Shown: positions 34,120 to 43,917 of the stretch, in pieces
How positions within the stretch are numbered: position 1 is the stretch's first letter
How the letters are laid out: each line of letters starts with the position of its first letter
Assembly (NCBI RefSeq): GCF_024158915.1
Contig: NZ_JAMZGF010000013.1
Location: 1-64,000, forward strand
Length of the DNA: 64,000 nucleotides
DNA from: Chryseobacterium sp. S0630
GTDB lineage: Bacteria > Bacteroidota > Bacteroidia > Flavobacteriales > Weeksellaceae
Direction: 5' to 3'
Notes under the pieces: generated by a model
The model's input: only the letters and a program-made list of their open reading frames with translations
Told to the model about the DNA's origin: nothing
Databases searched by the model: none
Translations under genes and position numbers: made by a program

Positions 34120-35358
34120 ATGGCCAATCCCAATGAAATAACCCCGCATTTATTCAGAACTGAGTACAGCAAAATAATTGCAGTGCTTTGCAAGACCTTT
34201 GATATAAAACATATCGAAATTGCAGAAGATATTGCCAGCGACACCTTTCTGAAAGCTTCTGAGCATTGGGCAATCAATGGGCTTCCGGACAATCCCGCAG
34301 CTTGGCTTTACACCGTAGCAAAGAATAAAACGAAAGATTATTTCAAACATCTTTCCGTGATTGAAAAAAACAAACAGGAAGATGTAAAAACAACTGAAAA
34401 GGAGTTTCCGGCAATAGACTTTGATACCAAAAACATCTCTGACAGTCAGTTGGAAATGATTTTTTCGATCTGTAACCCAATCAATTCCCAGGAAACCCAA
34501 ATATCTCTGGCATTGCAGATCCTCTGTGGTTTCAGCATAGAAGAAATTGCCAATGCTTTTCTCTCCAAAACAGAAACCATAAAAAAACGATTACAACGGG
34601 GACGGCAAGCTCTCAGAACACATCATTTTACAATAGATTCTTTAAGCGAAAATGATATTCATCAACGCTTGGAAACCGTACTGACTACTTTATATTTGCT
34701 GTTCAATGAAGGGTATTTTTCCAGAACCAATAATCTTTTAATCCGGAAAAACCTTTGTCTGGAGGCAATAAGACTTGCCCTGATTCTTACTGACAACCCA
34801 CTTACCAACATTCCTAAAGCCAATGCTTTGCTCGCTTTGATGTGCTTTCAGAGTTCAAGACTGGAAGCCAGAATCAATGGTGAAGGAGAAGCTATTCTTT
34901 TTGATGAACAGGACGAAGCTTTATGGGATCAGGCTTTGATTGAAAAAGGTAACTATTATCTGATAGAAGCCTGTCAAACTCACAGCAATGAAGTTTCAAA
35001 ATACCATCTTGAAGCAGGAATTGCTTATTGGCATACTACAACTGCCAGCCCAGATAAATGGCAACATATTTTAACCCTGTACAATCAGCTTATCATTATT
35101 GAATATTCTCCTGTTACTGCTTTAAACAGAACTTTTGCTTTTTCCAAAGTCTATGGAAATGAGAAAGCACTTGTTGAAGCAGAAAAACTCAACCTCATCA
35201 GCAACGGGTATTATCATGGTTTACTCGGATATTTATATTCCGGACTTCATATTGATAAGGCGATTCATCATTATGAAGAAGCCATTCGTCTGACAAAATC
35301 AAAACAGGAAAAGCAGACTTTGCAGAAACATATTCACCTTTTACAACAACCAAAGTAG
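34120..35358 (+). CDS. ECF42-type sigma factor with C-terminal TPR-like extension
   Basis: 412 residues. Sigma regions 2 and 4 are present: KIIAVLCKTFDIKHIEIAED and NPAAWLYTVAKNKTKDYFKH in region 2, then ALQILCGFSIEEIANAF with KKRLQRGRQALR in region 4. The remaining about 210 residues are helical with TPR-like features and LLFNEGYFSR, a hallmark of the ECF42 group, whose C-terminus replaces an anti-sigma factor. It directs RNA polymerase to a small set of genes, usually including the DGPF gene upstream. It ends before a strong terminator. Confidence 0.9.
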   Translation: MANPNEITPHLFRTEYSKIIAVLCKTFDIKHIEIAEDIASDTFLKASEHWAINGLPDNPAAWLYTVAKNKTKDYFKHLSVIEKNKQEDVKTTEKEFPAIDFDTKNISDSQLEMIFSICNPINSQETQISLALQILCGFSIEEIANAFLSKTETIKKRLQRGRQALRTHHFTIDSLSENDIHQRLETVLTTLYLLFNEGYFSRTNNLLIRKNLCLEAIRLALILTDNPLTNIPKANALLALMCFQSSRLEARINGEGEAILFDEQDEALWDQALIEKGNYYLIEACQTHSNEVSKYHLEAGIAYWHTTTASPDKWQHILTLYNQLIIIEYSPVTALNRTFAFSKVYGNEKALVEAEKLNLISNGYYHGLLGYLYSGLHIDKAIHHYEEAIRLTKSKQEKQTLQKHIHLLQQPK

Positions 35359-35367
35359 AACGTAAAT

Positions 35368-35404
35368 AAAAAGCCTCCCGATCAATAACCGGGAGGCTTT
35401 TTTT
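35368..35404. terminator. Shared terminator of the sigma factor and DUF1062 genes
   Basis: AAGCCTCCCG pairs with CGGGAGGCTT around ATCAATAAC, with A and T runs on either side, between converging genes. Confidence 0.8.
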
Positions 35405-35406
35405 AA

Positions 35407-36054
35407 TTATTTATTATCTGCCGTATTGAGAAAAAAATCCTCTTTTCCCATAAGGTATGTATTAATCAATGCATGCCTGTTGATCTCGATACGATCACCG
35501 TTGGTAATTTTATATTTCTTCTGCAGCGGTTTTTGATTAAAATAAACCGCACCTGAATCAAGCAGAAAATTCAGTTTAGATGATGAAAGACCTAAACAGG
35601 TTCTGAGTACTGTTGAAACTCTCATATTAAAATTAAAAAGAGACTGTATTTGAAAAGAAACTATCTCGCTCTCCATATGGATCAGATTTTCTACCGGAAG
35701 ATTGGGATACAGAATTTCATATTCTACACTTTCCCAATCGGCCTCTACATTATTTTTTCTTATTATTTCCTGTGAAAAGGCATATTGCCAGGCCAATTCC
35801 GTATTGTTTTCTGAAAATTTGTTGAATATTTCTCTACTGATAGATTCTGTTCTGATTCTTGAAAACACCGTCATATTATAGGTGTTGTTACATTTTACAC
35901 ATCGGTAAATCAGCCATATATCAATATTCTTTTTCTGCGCATTCAGTCTGAATTTATCGCTGCATTGAAATCTGTCGCTGCTACATTGATTGCATTTCTT
36001 TTTGAGTAAGGGAGTATTTTTCGCTTTTACCTCCCAGATATGTTGGGTATTCAT
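35407..36054 (-). CDS. DUF1062 family protein with two CxxC pairs
   Basis: 215 residues. The N-terminus holds zinc-ribbon-like cysteines: CNQCSS near residue 21 and CVKCNNTYNM near residue 53. The rest is mixed alpha/beta, ending with an S4-like RNA-binding patch (LDSGAVYFNQKPLQKKYKITNGDRIEINRH, of which only this local phrase is certain). DUF1062 proteins are conserved but undescribed. The S4 resemblance suggests an RNA-associated role; this is inference. Monocistronic, convergent with the ECF sigma factor gene. Confidence 0.82.
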   Translation of the reverse strand: MNTQHIWEVKAKNTPLLKKKCNQCSSDRFQCSDKFRLNAQKKNIDIWLIYRCVKCNNTYNMTVFSRIRTESISREIFNKFSENNTELAWQYAFSQEIIRKNNVEADWESVEYEILYPNLPVENLIHMESEIVSFQIQSLFNFNMRVSTVLRTCLGLSSSKLNFLLDSGAVYFNQKPLQKKYKITNGDRIEINRHALINTYLMGKEDFFLNTADNK

Positions 36055-36547
36055 TACTTATAATCGTGCTTAATATTCTTTGTTGGATTTTTTCCATAAT
36101 ATTCACGCATTACAAGGGTTACCTATATCCGGATTATAGCTCAAAGATTATTTCTTAAGCCATGTCTTGCTGTATATTTCAGTTTTGATCAATACTCAAA
36201 ACGAAAACAGCAGATAAAATCACCCTTTACAGGTAATACGATAAATAATATGATGAAATAAAAACCTGTTCGGGCAGAATTACCCAAACGAAAGAACGAT
36301 CAGCCTGTGGTTACGGAGACTGATACTAAGCGAAAATAAGTTTAAGAGTGGTTCTCAAAACGAGTTATTTACTTGGTTATGATAAAAGTAGTCAATTTTA
36401 TTGAAGAACAGAGCATTTTCACAGGTAAATTCAAAAAAACAAAATTTACAGCTTTTAAAATGGACCGTACAACAAAGAAAAATTGAGCTATACAACAAAC
36501 CTATCCTTTCCGTTTCTGCCGAACTTTGTGGTATTAAAATCATCAAA
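36055..36547. other. Gap between DUF1062 and aldehyde dehydrogenase genes
   Basis: Nearly 500 bases without a supported gene. An ORF is open on the plus strand from 36401 in frame with the dehydrogenase, but its first 49 codons have no protein-like pattern and the family start is at 36548. I see no hairpin or repeat beyond weak AT runs. A possible promoter phrase is ACTTTG about 22 bases before the start codon. Confidence 0.4.
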
Positions 36548-37963
36548 ATGAGACAGATTAATAAAATTTACATCAACGGCGAATTTGTTACGCCAAAAGG
36601 AACAGAAACTTTTGATCTTATCAATCCGGTTACCAATCAAAAAACAGGAGAAGTAATTCTGGGAAATGAAGAAGATACCCGAATGGCTATTGCAGCAGCG
36701 AAAAAAGCTTTTAAAACATTTTCAAAAACAACAAAAGAAGAACGAATCAATCTACTTAAGAAACTACACGCAGCCGTAAGCAAAAGAGAAGAGGAACTGG
36801 TTTCTGCTATGGTGAATGAATATGGCGGAACATTACAATTCTGCAGAATGAGTGTTCAAAATGCAATCTCTGCCTTTACAGCCACCATCAACACTTTAGA
36901 ATCTTATGATTTTGAAAGAACAGTAGGACATTCTAAAGTACGTTTTGAATCTTTAGGTGTAGTAGGAATTATCACTCCCTGGAATGCCAGCAACAGCTTC
37001 ATCTGTAATAAACTGGCTACTGCCATTGCTGCCGGATGTACAGCCGTCATCAAACCAAGTGAAATGAGTGCAGCACAAACCCAACTGCTTACTGAATGTT
37101 TTCATGAAGCAGGGTTACCTGAAGGAGTATTCAATATTGTCAACGGGTTAGGAAATGTAGTAGGAAATGAAATTACACAGCATCCTGATATTGCTAAAAT
37201 ATCTTTCACCGGATCTACATTAACAGGAAAAGCAATTGCTAAAGGAGCTGTAGATACGATGAAAAGAGTAACCTTAGAGCTTGGAGGAAAGTCTCCTAAT
37301 ATCATTCTGGAAGATGCTGATCTTGAAAAAGCAATTCCTATGGCTGTTTTCGGGGCCTATATGAACAACGGGCAGGCATGCATTGCTCCCACCCGACTTC
37401 TTGTTCCGAAAAACAGACTGGAAGAAGTGAATGAACTGGCTAAAAAAGCTGCAGAACAGGTAAAAGTAGGAAATCCTAATGAAGAAGATACACTTGTAGG
37501 TCCAATGGTAAGTGCCAAACAATTTGAAAGAGTACAAAGTTATATCCGTCTGGGACAGGAAGAAGGAGCTGTTCTGCTTGCAGGTGGTGAAGGTAAACCA
37601 CAAGGTCTTGAAAATGGTAATTTTGTAAAAGCGACCATCTTTACCAATGTTCGTAATGATATGCGTATTGCTCAGGAGGAAATTTTCGGGCCTGTACTGT
37701 CTATTATTCCTTATGCTAATGAAGAAGAAGCCATTGCCATTGCCAATGACACCACATATGGTCTGGCCGCTTATATCAGTTCTGCTAATCAGGAACATGC
37801 AGAACGTGTAGCTGCACATATTGATGCCGGAAGAATCTGCATTAATGGGTTTGCCCATGATCCTTATGCGCCTTTCGGTGGTTTCAAACAAAGTGGTATC
37901 GGGCGTGAGTTTGGTGTATTCGGATTGGAAGCTTATCTGGAACCCAAAGCAATTCTGGTTTAA
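36548..37963 (+). CDS. NAD-dependent aldehyde dehydrogenase
   Basis: 471 residues from the Met at 36548. Family motifs are VVGIITPWNASNSFICNKLA, the ELGGKSPNIIL block with catalytic Glu, the NNGQACIAPTR block with the nucleophilic Cys, and EEIFGPVLSI near the end. The enzyme oxidises an aldehyde to the acid with NAD or NADP in the cytosol. Substrate is uncertain; the nearest sub-group in feel is the succinate-semialdehyde or general stress type. It is followed by an AraC gene 115 bp later in the same direction, probably its regulator. Confidence 0.93.
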   Translation: MRQINKIYINGEFVTPKGTETFDLINPVTNQKTGEVILGNEEDTRMAIAAAKKAFKTFSKTTKEERINLLKKLHAAVSKREEELVSAMVNEYGGTLQFCRMSVQNAISAFTATINTLESYDFERTVGHSKVRFESLGVVGIITPWNASNSFICNKLATAIAAGCTAVIKPSEMSAAQTQLLTECFHEAGLPEGVFNIVNGLGNVVGNEITQHPDIAKISFTGSTLTGKAIAKGAVDTMKRVTLELGGKSPNIILEDADLEKAIPMAVFGAYMNNGQACIAPTRLLVPKNRLEEVNELAKKAAEQVKVGNPNEEDTLVGPMVSAKQFERVQSYIRLGQEEGAVLLAGGEGKPQGLENGNFVKATIFTNVRNDMRIAQEEIFGPVLSIIPYANEEEAIAIANDTTYGLAAYISSANQEHAERVAAHIDAGRICINGFAHDPYAPFGGFKQSGIGREFGVFGLEAYLEPKAILV

Positions 37964-38078
37964 TCTGATATTCTTCACAGCAAAATATTCTTATGATTGT
38001 TTTGCTGTGAAGATTCTATCATCCTAAAAAGTTTTGTAAGTTTGAATAAGAATCTATCAAGAAATACCCATCTGAGCC

Positions 38079-38876
38079 ATGAGCGAAAATAACATTCCCT
38101 TTCCCATCAATTACTCCTGCCATTTCTCAGAATTCAGGGAAGGAGAACAATTTGCACGGATTCACAGTCTGGGTCTTGTTCTTTCAGGGGAAATGGAACT
38201 GAATGACGGGATCACAAAAACAATTTTTAAAGAAGGAGAACTCTATTCTGCAAGGAAAAACAGTTTATTGAAGTTCGCAAAATATCCTCCTAAAAATGGA
38301 GAAATCAGAACGATATCCATCTATTTTGATGATGCCATGCTTCATGATTTCAGCCGGGAGTATGGATATCAGGCAGAAAAGAAAGACAATGTTCCTGCCT
38401 ATATAAAACCGGAGCAAAAGGCATTGCATTCATTTATGTACTCATTATTGCCTTATGAAGATCTTCCTGCTTCTGAGGAAATTCTTCGACTCAAACAAAA
38501 AGAAGCTCTCCTCTTGCTGTTGAATTATGATCCGGGGCTTAAGGATATTTTATTTGATTTTTCCGAGCCGTATAAAATAGATATTGAAAGTTTTATGAAT
38601 AAAAACTTTCATTTCAATGTTAATATAGAGCGTTTTGCTTACTTAACGGGGAGAAGTCTGTCTGCATTCAAAAGAGATTTTCAAAAAATATTCGGAGTTC
38701 CGCCAAGACAGTGGCTGCAACTTCGCAGATTAAAGGAAGCGCATTTTCTGCTTACTCAAAAAGGGAGATCCGTTTCTGATATTTATCTGGATCTTGGATT
38801 TGAAAATCTATCCCATTTCTCTTTTGCCTTTAAAAAACAGTTCGGCTATCCGCCAAGTGCATTACAGGCAAAATAA
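38079..38876 (+). CDS. AraC family transcriptional regulator
   Basis: 265 residues. A cupin-like N-terminal sensory domain (LGLVLSGEMELNDGI) leads to the double helix-turn-helix (NIERFAYLTGRSLSAFKRDF, FGVPPRQWLQLRRLKEAHFL and a GFENLSHFSFAFKKQFG phrase). It stands downstream of the aldehyde dehydrogenase, so an aldehyde or its metabolite is the likely effector. The gene ends 1 bp before the stop of the converging membrane protein gene, so no room for a separate terminator. Confidence 0.9.
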   Translation: MSENNIPFPINYSCHFSEFREGEQFARIHSLGLVLSGEMELNDGITKTIFKEGELYSARKNSLLKFAKYPPKNGEIRTISIYFDDAMLHDFSREYGYQAEKKDNVPAYIKPEQKALHSFMYSLLPYEDLPASEEILRLKQKEALLLLLNYDPGLKDILFDFSEPYKIDIESFMNKNFHFNVNIERFAYLTGRSLSAFKRDFQKIFGVPPRQWLQLRRLKEAHFLLTQKGRSVSDIYLDLGFENLSHFSFAFKKQFGYPPSALQAK

Positions 38877-38877
38877 C

Positions 38878-39630
38878 TTAGATTTCCTCTAAAAAGAAAT
38901 ACCTAAAAGCAAGAATCACCAGAATAACGACTGCTATTGTAATGATTTTCAATTTCATATCGCTCTTAAGATTTTCCGGAGCGTAACGCAGTGTTTTTTC
39001 ATCAAGATAAAAGTCTTTGTATACTTCAGGATTGATTTTCAGATCCGGGCGAAACACATGCACACCTTTCAGAAAATGCCCGATAAGATCATATCGGTTT
39101 TTAAGTGGAATCACATCCAGATTGATCAGTTTCTTTTGAGGGTTTCTGTTTTCATCTTTTTCATGAACATACAGATTCTTTCTGAAATCGCTGTACTTTC
39201 CGGAAGCACGGGATTCTGAAAATATATCTTTTGTATAAGGATTATCACTCTTTACCAAATCATAATATTTGATTGCTGACAGCACTTCATTATTCCTGTT
39301 GAGGAACAGAATTCCCTGATGATTGATGAGCAGACCACTGATTTTTTCATCCTGATTCCTCATCATTTCATACACCAGCCAACCCGCCAGTGAACCTGCA
39401 ATAAGAAACAGTAATAAAAAGATCATATCAGAAGCGGTGTCTGTAGAAGGATCGGATAAAGCATCAATAAAAAACCTCAGTAAAACAACAGCAACGGCAG
39501 CAAAAAGAATGACAATACTCCACCTTACTCCGGCAATGTATTGAGGATTATAGGTTTCCGATCTCATTTCAGGAAATGCTTCTTTCATGGTTTTAATGTA
39601 TAGTATATTAGTTTGATCAGCTTTTAACAT
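38878..39630 (-). CDS. Membrane protein with three spans, unknown function
   Basis: 250 residues. Two N-terminal spans (about 35-55 and 65-87) and one near the C-terminus (228-247), with a soluble domain of about 140 residues between (SGLLINHQGILFLNRNN and KNRYDLIGHF). The topology would put the soluble part in the cytosol or periplasm depending on orientation. The start could be Met15 (39588), but a -7 box TATTTTTG on the minus strand at about 39668-39675 favours the upstream start. The layout resembles PH-domain-like STM3941 proteins, but I would not press this. Confidence 0.65.
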   Translation of the reverse strand: MLKADQTNILYIKTMKEAFPEMRSETYNPQYIAGVRWSIVILFAAVAVVLLRFFIDALSDPSTDTASDMIFLLLFLIAGSLAGWLVYEMMRNQDEKISGLLINHQGILFLNRNNEVLSAIKYYDLVKSDNPYTKDIFSESRASGKYSDFRKNLYVHEKDENRNPQKKLINLDVIPLKNRYDLIGHFLKGVHVFRPDLKINPEVYKDFYLDEKTLRYAPENLKSDMKLKIITIAVVILVILAFRYFFLEEI

Positions 39631-39731
39631 CTATTTAAAAGATCATATGTCAAAATTTGCCGAGCTGCAAAAATAGAATATAAAAATGAATAGAATATTA
39701 TAGGATATCCATTATTTTAACCACTAAAAAT

Positions 39732-39766
39732 AACAGATCGCGTCATGATTTTCATGACACGATCTG
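39732..39766 (-). terminator. Terminator of metE
   Basis: AGATCG-GTCATGA pairs with TCATGAC-CGATCT around TTT. A T-rich run follows on the minus strand. Confidence 0.75.
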
Positions 39767-39796
39767 AATTATAGAATCTAATTATTTTAAATTTTT

Positions 39797-42100
39797 CTAA
39801 ACAGCATATTCTACTGAAGCTTCTTTAGCAGCAGCAACCATTGCGATTAAAGCTTTTTCAGTTTCTTCCCAATGTCTGGTCTTCAGTCCGCAATCAGGGT
39901 TTACCCAAAGCTGATGGGCAGGAATGACATTCTGAGCCTTTCTCAACAATTCAATCATTTCTTCTTTTGACGGAACTCTCGGTGAGTGAATATCGTATAC
40001 TCCAGGACCAATTTCATTCGGATATTTGAAATCTGCAAAAGCATTCAGCAGTTCCATCTGAGAACGTGAACATTCTATGGTAATCACGTCAGCATCCATA
40101 TCCGCAATGTTTTCAATAATATCATTGAACTCAGAATAACACATATGCGTATGAATTTGAGTGGCATCTTCTACTCCACTTGCTGAAATTCTGAACGCTT
40201 CCACAGCCCATTTCAGATAATTCTGCCAGTCTGTTTTTCTTAATGGAAGTCCTTCTCTGATCGCAGGTTCATCAATCTGAATAATTCTGATTCCTGCTTT
40301 TTCCAGATCCACCACTTCATCACGAATCGCCAAAGCAATCTGCTTACATGTTTCTGAACGAGGCTGATCATCACGGACAAAAGACCACTGTAAAATCGTA
40401 ACAGGACCTGTCAACATTCCTTTTACCCATTTTTCAGTCTGGGATTGTGCATATTCAGACCAATACACAGTCATCGGAGTCGGGCGGGAAACATCTCCAA
40501 AAATTACAGGCGGTTTCACACAACGGCTTCCGTAGCTTTGTACCCAACCGTTTTTAGTGAATACAAATCCTTCCAGCTGTTCTCCGAAGTATTCTACCAT
40601 GTCATTGCGCTCAAATTCTCCGTGAACCAATACATCAATTCCGATGTCTTCCTGCCAGCGGATTGTTCTCTGCGTTTCTTCTTTCAACAAGGTGTCATAT
40701 TGTTCTGCGGTAAGCTCTCCTTTTTTGAATTTGGCTCTCCAGCTTCTTACTTCTGTGGTTTGCGGGAATGACCCGATGGTGGTGGTTGGAAATAAAGGAA
40801 GCTGCAATACTTCCTGCTGTTCTTCTTTACGGATTTTAAAGGTATTTATTCTCTGAGCATCTTTTTCAGTAACGGCATTCGCTCTTTGTTTTACCTGATC
40901 ATTATGGATAAGAGAAGAAGTTCTTCTGCTTTCAATTGCTTTTTTATTTTCTTCGAATGCTTCAAGAATCTGTTCATTTTCCGTTCCGGATGCCAATTCT
41001 TTAAGGGTTACTACTTCTGTCACTTTTTGTTTAGCAAAAGCCAGCCAGTTTTTAATTTCAGGATTAAGATTGGTTTCAAAATCAAGGTCACAAGGTGAAT
41101 GAAGCAATGAACATGATGGTGCAATGAAAATTCTTTCAGAGCCTAATTTTTCAACAGCTTTTCTGATGAATGACAATGATTTCTCATAATAATTTTTCCA
41201 GATATTTCTACCGTCGATTACTCCTAATGAAAGGCTTAAACTTTCAGGAATAACATTCAGAACCTCATCAAGTTGTTCAGGATTTCTCACCAGATCAACA
41301 TGCAATGTATTCACCGGAAGGGAAACAGCAAGTGATGTGTTATCTTTTAATCCGTCAAAATACGTAGCTACAATAAATTTCAGTTTTGGGAAACGTTTTC
41401 TGATTTCGGCATACACAGAAAGATACGTTTCTTTGGCTTTTTCTGTTAAATCCAAGGCCAGAAAAGGTTCATCAAACTGAATCCATTCTGCTCCCTGATC
41501 CTGAAGTTTAGTTAAAATCTCTGTATAAACAGTAAGAAGATTTCCAGCCAGATCCAATTTATCGAAGCCTTCTTCTTTTTCTTTTCCTAATAACAGATAA
41601 GAAACCAGTCCGATAATCACCGGTTTTGCATTGATTCCAGCTTGTTTTGCTCCTGCAAATTCATTGAAAATTTTATCTGAGCTCAGTTTAAACTGTTGAT
41701 TTTTATAAAATTCCGGAACGATATAGTGATAGTTGGTATCGAACCATTTGGTCATTTCCATTGCGGTAATGTCCAATCCGTCTTTCTGATATCCTCTTGC
41801 CATCGCAAAATAAAGATCCAACTCAGTATTGTTCTTTTTAAGCACCACTTCATGATAACGTGTTGGAATTGCTCCTACTACAAGGCTCATATCCAAAACC
41901 TGGTCATAGTATGAAAAATCATTACACGGGATAAGGTCTATTCCTGCTTCTTTCTGAATATTCCAGTTTTGGTTGCAGATCGTTCTTCCGGTATTCAGAA
42001 GTTCTTCCAAAAGGATTTTACCTGACCAATACTGTTCACAGGCTTTTTTAAGTTCTCTTTTGCTACCAATACGCGGATAGCCAAGAATGTGAGTTTGCAT
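39797..42100 (-). CDS. metE: Cobalamin-independent methionine synthase
   Basis: 767 residues, full length for MetE, with two homologous barrels. N-terminal LGYPRIGSKRELKKACEQYW, and the C-terminal zinc site with HTHMCYSEFND (His, Cys), ECSRSQMELL and a final Cys in NPDCGLKTR. It transfers the methyl group from 5-methyltetrahydrofolate polyglutamate to homocysteine. A cobalamin riboswitch lies upstream (42285-42440), so the enzyme would be shut off when B12 makes MetH active. It is followed by a strong terminator. Confidence 0.97.
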   Translation of the reverse strand: MQTHILGYPRIGSKRELKKACEQYWSGKILLEELLNTGRTICNQNWNIQKEAGIDLIPCNDFSYYDQVLDMSLVVGAIPTRYHEVVLKKNNTELDLYFAMARGYQKDGLDITAMEMTKWFDTNYHYIVPEFYKNQQFKLSSDKIFNEFAGAKQAGINAKPVIIGLVSYLLLGKEKEEGFDKLDLAGNLLTVYTEILTKLQDQGAEWIQFDEPFLALDLTEKAKETYLSVYAEIRKRFPKLKFIVATYFDGLKDNTSLAVSLPVNTLHVDLVRNPEQLDEVLNVIPESLSLSLGVIDGRNIWKNYYEKSLSFIRKAVEKLGSERIFIAPSCSLLHSPCDLDFETNLNPEIKNWLAFAKQKVTEVVTLKELASGTENEQILEAFEENKKAIESRRTSSLIHNDQVKQRANAVTEKDAQRINTFKIRKEEQQEVLQLPLFPTTTIGSFPQTTEVRSWRAKFKKGELTAEQYDTLLKEETQRTIRWQEDIGIDVLVHGEFERNDMVEYFGEQLEGFVFTKNGWVQSYGSRCVKPPVIFGDVSRPTPMTVYWSEYAQSQTEKWVKGMLTGPVTILQWSFVRDDQPRSETCKQIALAIRDEVVDLEKAGIRIIQIDEPAIREGLPLRKTDWQNYLKWAVEAFRISASGVEDATQIHTHMCYSEFNDIIENIADMDADVITIECSRSQMELLNAFADFKYPNEIGPGVYDIHSPRVPSKEEMIELLRKAQNVIPAHQLWVNPDCGLKTRHWEETEKALIAMVAAAKEASVEYAV

Positions 42101-42284
42101 TTTTTTAAACTTTTTAATTAAACTTATTGGGAAAGTTCTTTAAAAGGCTTCGTAATGTTTTATCGGAAGAAGTTTCAGGAAAGTCATGACATAGCAGACA
42201 GCGTAATTTCTTTTAAAAAAAGAAAATACCCGAATCCGATATATCATCTGTATGATCCCAAAGCTTCAGACCGCGAAAGCATTG

Positions 42285-42440
42285 TCAATTCAGTAAAGGC
42301 AGGTCTCCTGACTTGTAACAGTTTCCGTCATCCTTCCCGCTTTTGGCAGTGGATCTGCAAGGACAGAAACCTTTGGTGTGTTACTTACAGTTGCGCGACA
42401 GCTCGTGATTTGCACACGATTCCCTATTAATCTACCTTAA
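42285..42440 (-). promoter_or_regulatory. Cobalamin (B12) riboswitch upstream of metE
   Basis: On the minus strand the characteristic series appears: AATAGGGAATCGTG, GCAAATCACGAGCTGTCGCG (conserved J-region), GCAACTGTAA, the CCACTG phrase, GGGAAGGATGACGG, and the B12-box AGTCAGGAGACCTGCC. The metE gene begins about 185 bases downstream, and the expression platform there is not resolved. Binding of adenosyl- or methylcobalamin should repress metE. Confidence 0.92.
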
Positions 42441-42661
42441 GTAAAACCTTTCCTGTTTGATGAAGTATCTGTAAAGAACTGTACTTTTACCTTTGACAAT
42501 TACCATCAGTAAAAGTTTTTAATTTTGTGTAAAATTAGCAATACAGAATAAAAATACAATTAATATTAAATAATTAAGTAAATTAAACTTTTAAAAACAA
42601 AAATCAAAGCATATAATTCTGTAAATTTGACTGTTTTAATCATTTAAAAGAATAATATTCT

Positions 42662-43123
42662 GTGGAACAACTCGATGACAAGGATGTACAGCTGCTCAGG
42701 CTGCTCCAGAAAAATGCTAAACTGACCGTTAAGGAACTTGCAAAAGAAATCAACCTATCCACCTCACCTGTTTTTGAAAGGGTAAAAAGACTGGAACAGG
42801 ATGGTTTTGTTAAAAGATATGCAGCTGTTCTTGATGCTGAAAAACTGAATCGTGGGTTTACGGTTTTCTGCCAGATCAAACTCAAAATTCACGACAGATC
42901 TGTAGGCTATGATTTTGTAAAAGAGATTCTGGAAATTGAAGAAGTTGCCGAATGCTACAATATTTCCGGAGATTTTGATTTCCTTCTGAAAGTTCAGGTA
43001 AGGGATATGAAGCATTATCAGGATTTTGTATTCAATAAGCTTGGATCTGTAGATTCCATAGGAAGTACGCACAGTACTTTTGTGATGGCTGAGGTAAAAA
43101 ATAACCATGGGCTGACTATTTAA
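42662..43123 (+). CDS. Lrp/AsnC family regulator
   Basis: 153 residues from a GTG start. The winged helix (LDDKDVQLLRLLQKNAKLTV; LAKEINLSTSPVFERVKRLE) and the C-terminal ligand/RAM domain (VAECYNISGDFDFLLKVQVR) are complete. Lrp-type proteins respond to amino acids and bind DNA as octamers or dimers. It lies divergent from metE with the riboswitch and a shared promoter region between them, so methionine or a related amino acid is a plausible effector; this is inference. Confidence 0.93.
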   Translation: MEQLDDKDVQLLRLLQKNAKLTVKELAKEINLSTSPVFERVKRLEQDGFVKRYAAVLDAEKLNRGFTVFCQIKLKIHDRSVGYDFVKEILEIEEVAECYNISGDFDFLLKVQVRDMKHYQDFVFNKLGSVDSIGSTHSTFVMAEVKNNHGLTI

Positions 43124-43146
43124 CGGTATAAAACCGGAGAACCCAT

Positions 43147-43914
43147 TTATTCTTCAATCCATTTTCTGAACGTGGAAGTATTGCTCTGGCTTGTGATAAG
43201 ATGATCTTTCTGCCCTTTTATCTGAACGGAAAGTGTATTTTTATTGTATCGCTCTATTCTTTCAATATGACATTTCTGAATAAGCTCACTCCGGTTGATC
43301 CTGAAAAAATCAGAAGGATTCAACTGCATTTCAATTTCTTTTAAAGTAGATTCATTCAACAGATGTTTTTTTCCTGCTGTATCAAAGGCAAAAACAACTC
43401 CTTCTTCTGCTCCAAAGAAAGAGATCTCTTCCGTATTGATAAAATAAAGTGCCTGGTGTGAACTGACAGTGAATCTTTTCTTATAATTTTTCTGGGTATG
43501 GTTGTTATTCAGCATTTCCTGAAGTTTTGCCAAAACATCTTGCGGTTCTGAATGAGTTTTTCCTAATAAAAGAAATTTATCCCATGCTTTTTGGAAACGG
43601 TTCTGTGAAAAAGGCTTTAGCAGATATTCAATTCCGTTGCTTTCAAAGGCATTCATCCAGAACTGATCATACGCTGTAGTGAAAATAACCGGACACGAAA
43701 TATTCACCTGATCATAGATTTCAAAAGCATTTCCATCCAATAGTTCAATATCGGAAAAGATCAGATCAACAGATGAGTTTTTTAAGAAAACAATAGCCTG
43801 TTCTACGGTATCAATTTCCGCAACAATTTCAATAGGAGTTTCAAGTTCGCTTATGAAACGTTTTAATTTGTTTCTTGCAGGAATTTCGTCTTCGATGATT
43901 ACTACTTTTATCAT
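43147..43914 (-). CDS. LytTR-type response regulator
   Basis: 255 residues. The receiver has acidic residues at IIEDE and the phosphoacceptor Asp55 in LIFSDIELLDG. The C-terminal LytTR domain contains DFFRINRSELIQKCHIERIE and YNKNTLSVQIKG. It is 3 bp after the sensor kinase gene, so they form a LytS/LytR-like two-component pair. Bacteroidetes use this type in envelope and biofilm control; targets here are not known. Confidence 0.93.
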   Translation of the reverse strand: MIKVVIIEDEIPARNKLKRFISELETPIEIVAEIDTVEQAIVFLKNSSVDLIFSDIELLDGNAFEIYDQVNISCPVIFTTAYDQFWMNAFESNGIEYLLKPFSQNRFQKAWDKFLLLGKTHSEPQDVLAKLQEMLNNNHTQKNYKKRFTVSSHQALYFINTEEISFFGAEEGVVFAFDTAGKKHLLNESTLKEIEMQLNPSDFFRINRSELIQKCHIERIERYNKNTLSVQIKGQKDHLITSQSNTSTFRKWIEE

Positions 43915-43917
43915 ATT

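Noticed and set aside
36401..36547. N-terminal extension of the aldehyde dehydrogenase
   Set aside because: The first 49 codons have no family similarity; the normal start is the Met at 36548.
42101..42284. An intrinsic terminator as riboswitch expression platform
   Set aside because: I looked for a GC stem with a T-run before metE and found only AT-rich pairings.
42155..42430. Plus-strand frame of 91 codons
   Set aside because: It covers the minus-strand cobalamin riboswitch; the conserved RNA motifs explain the sequence.
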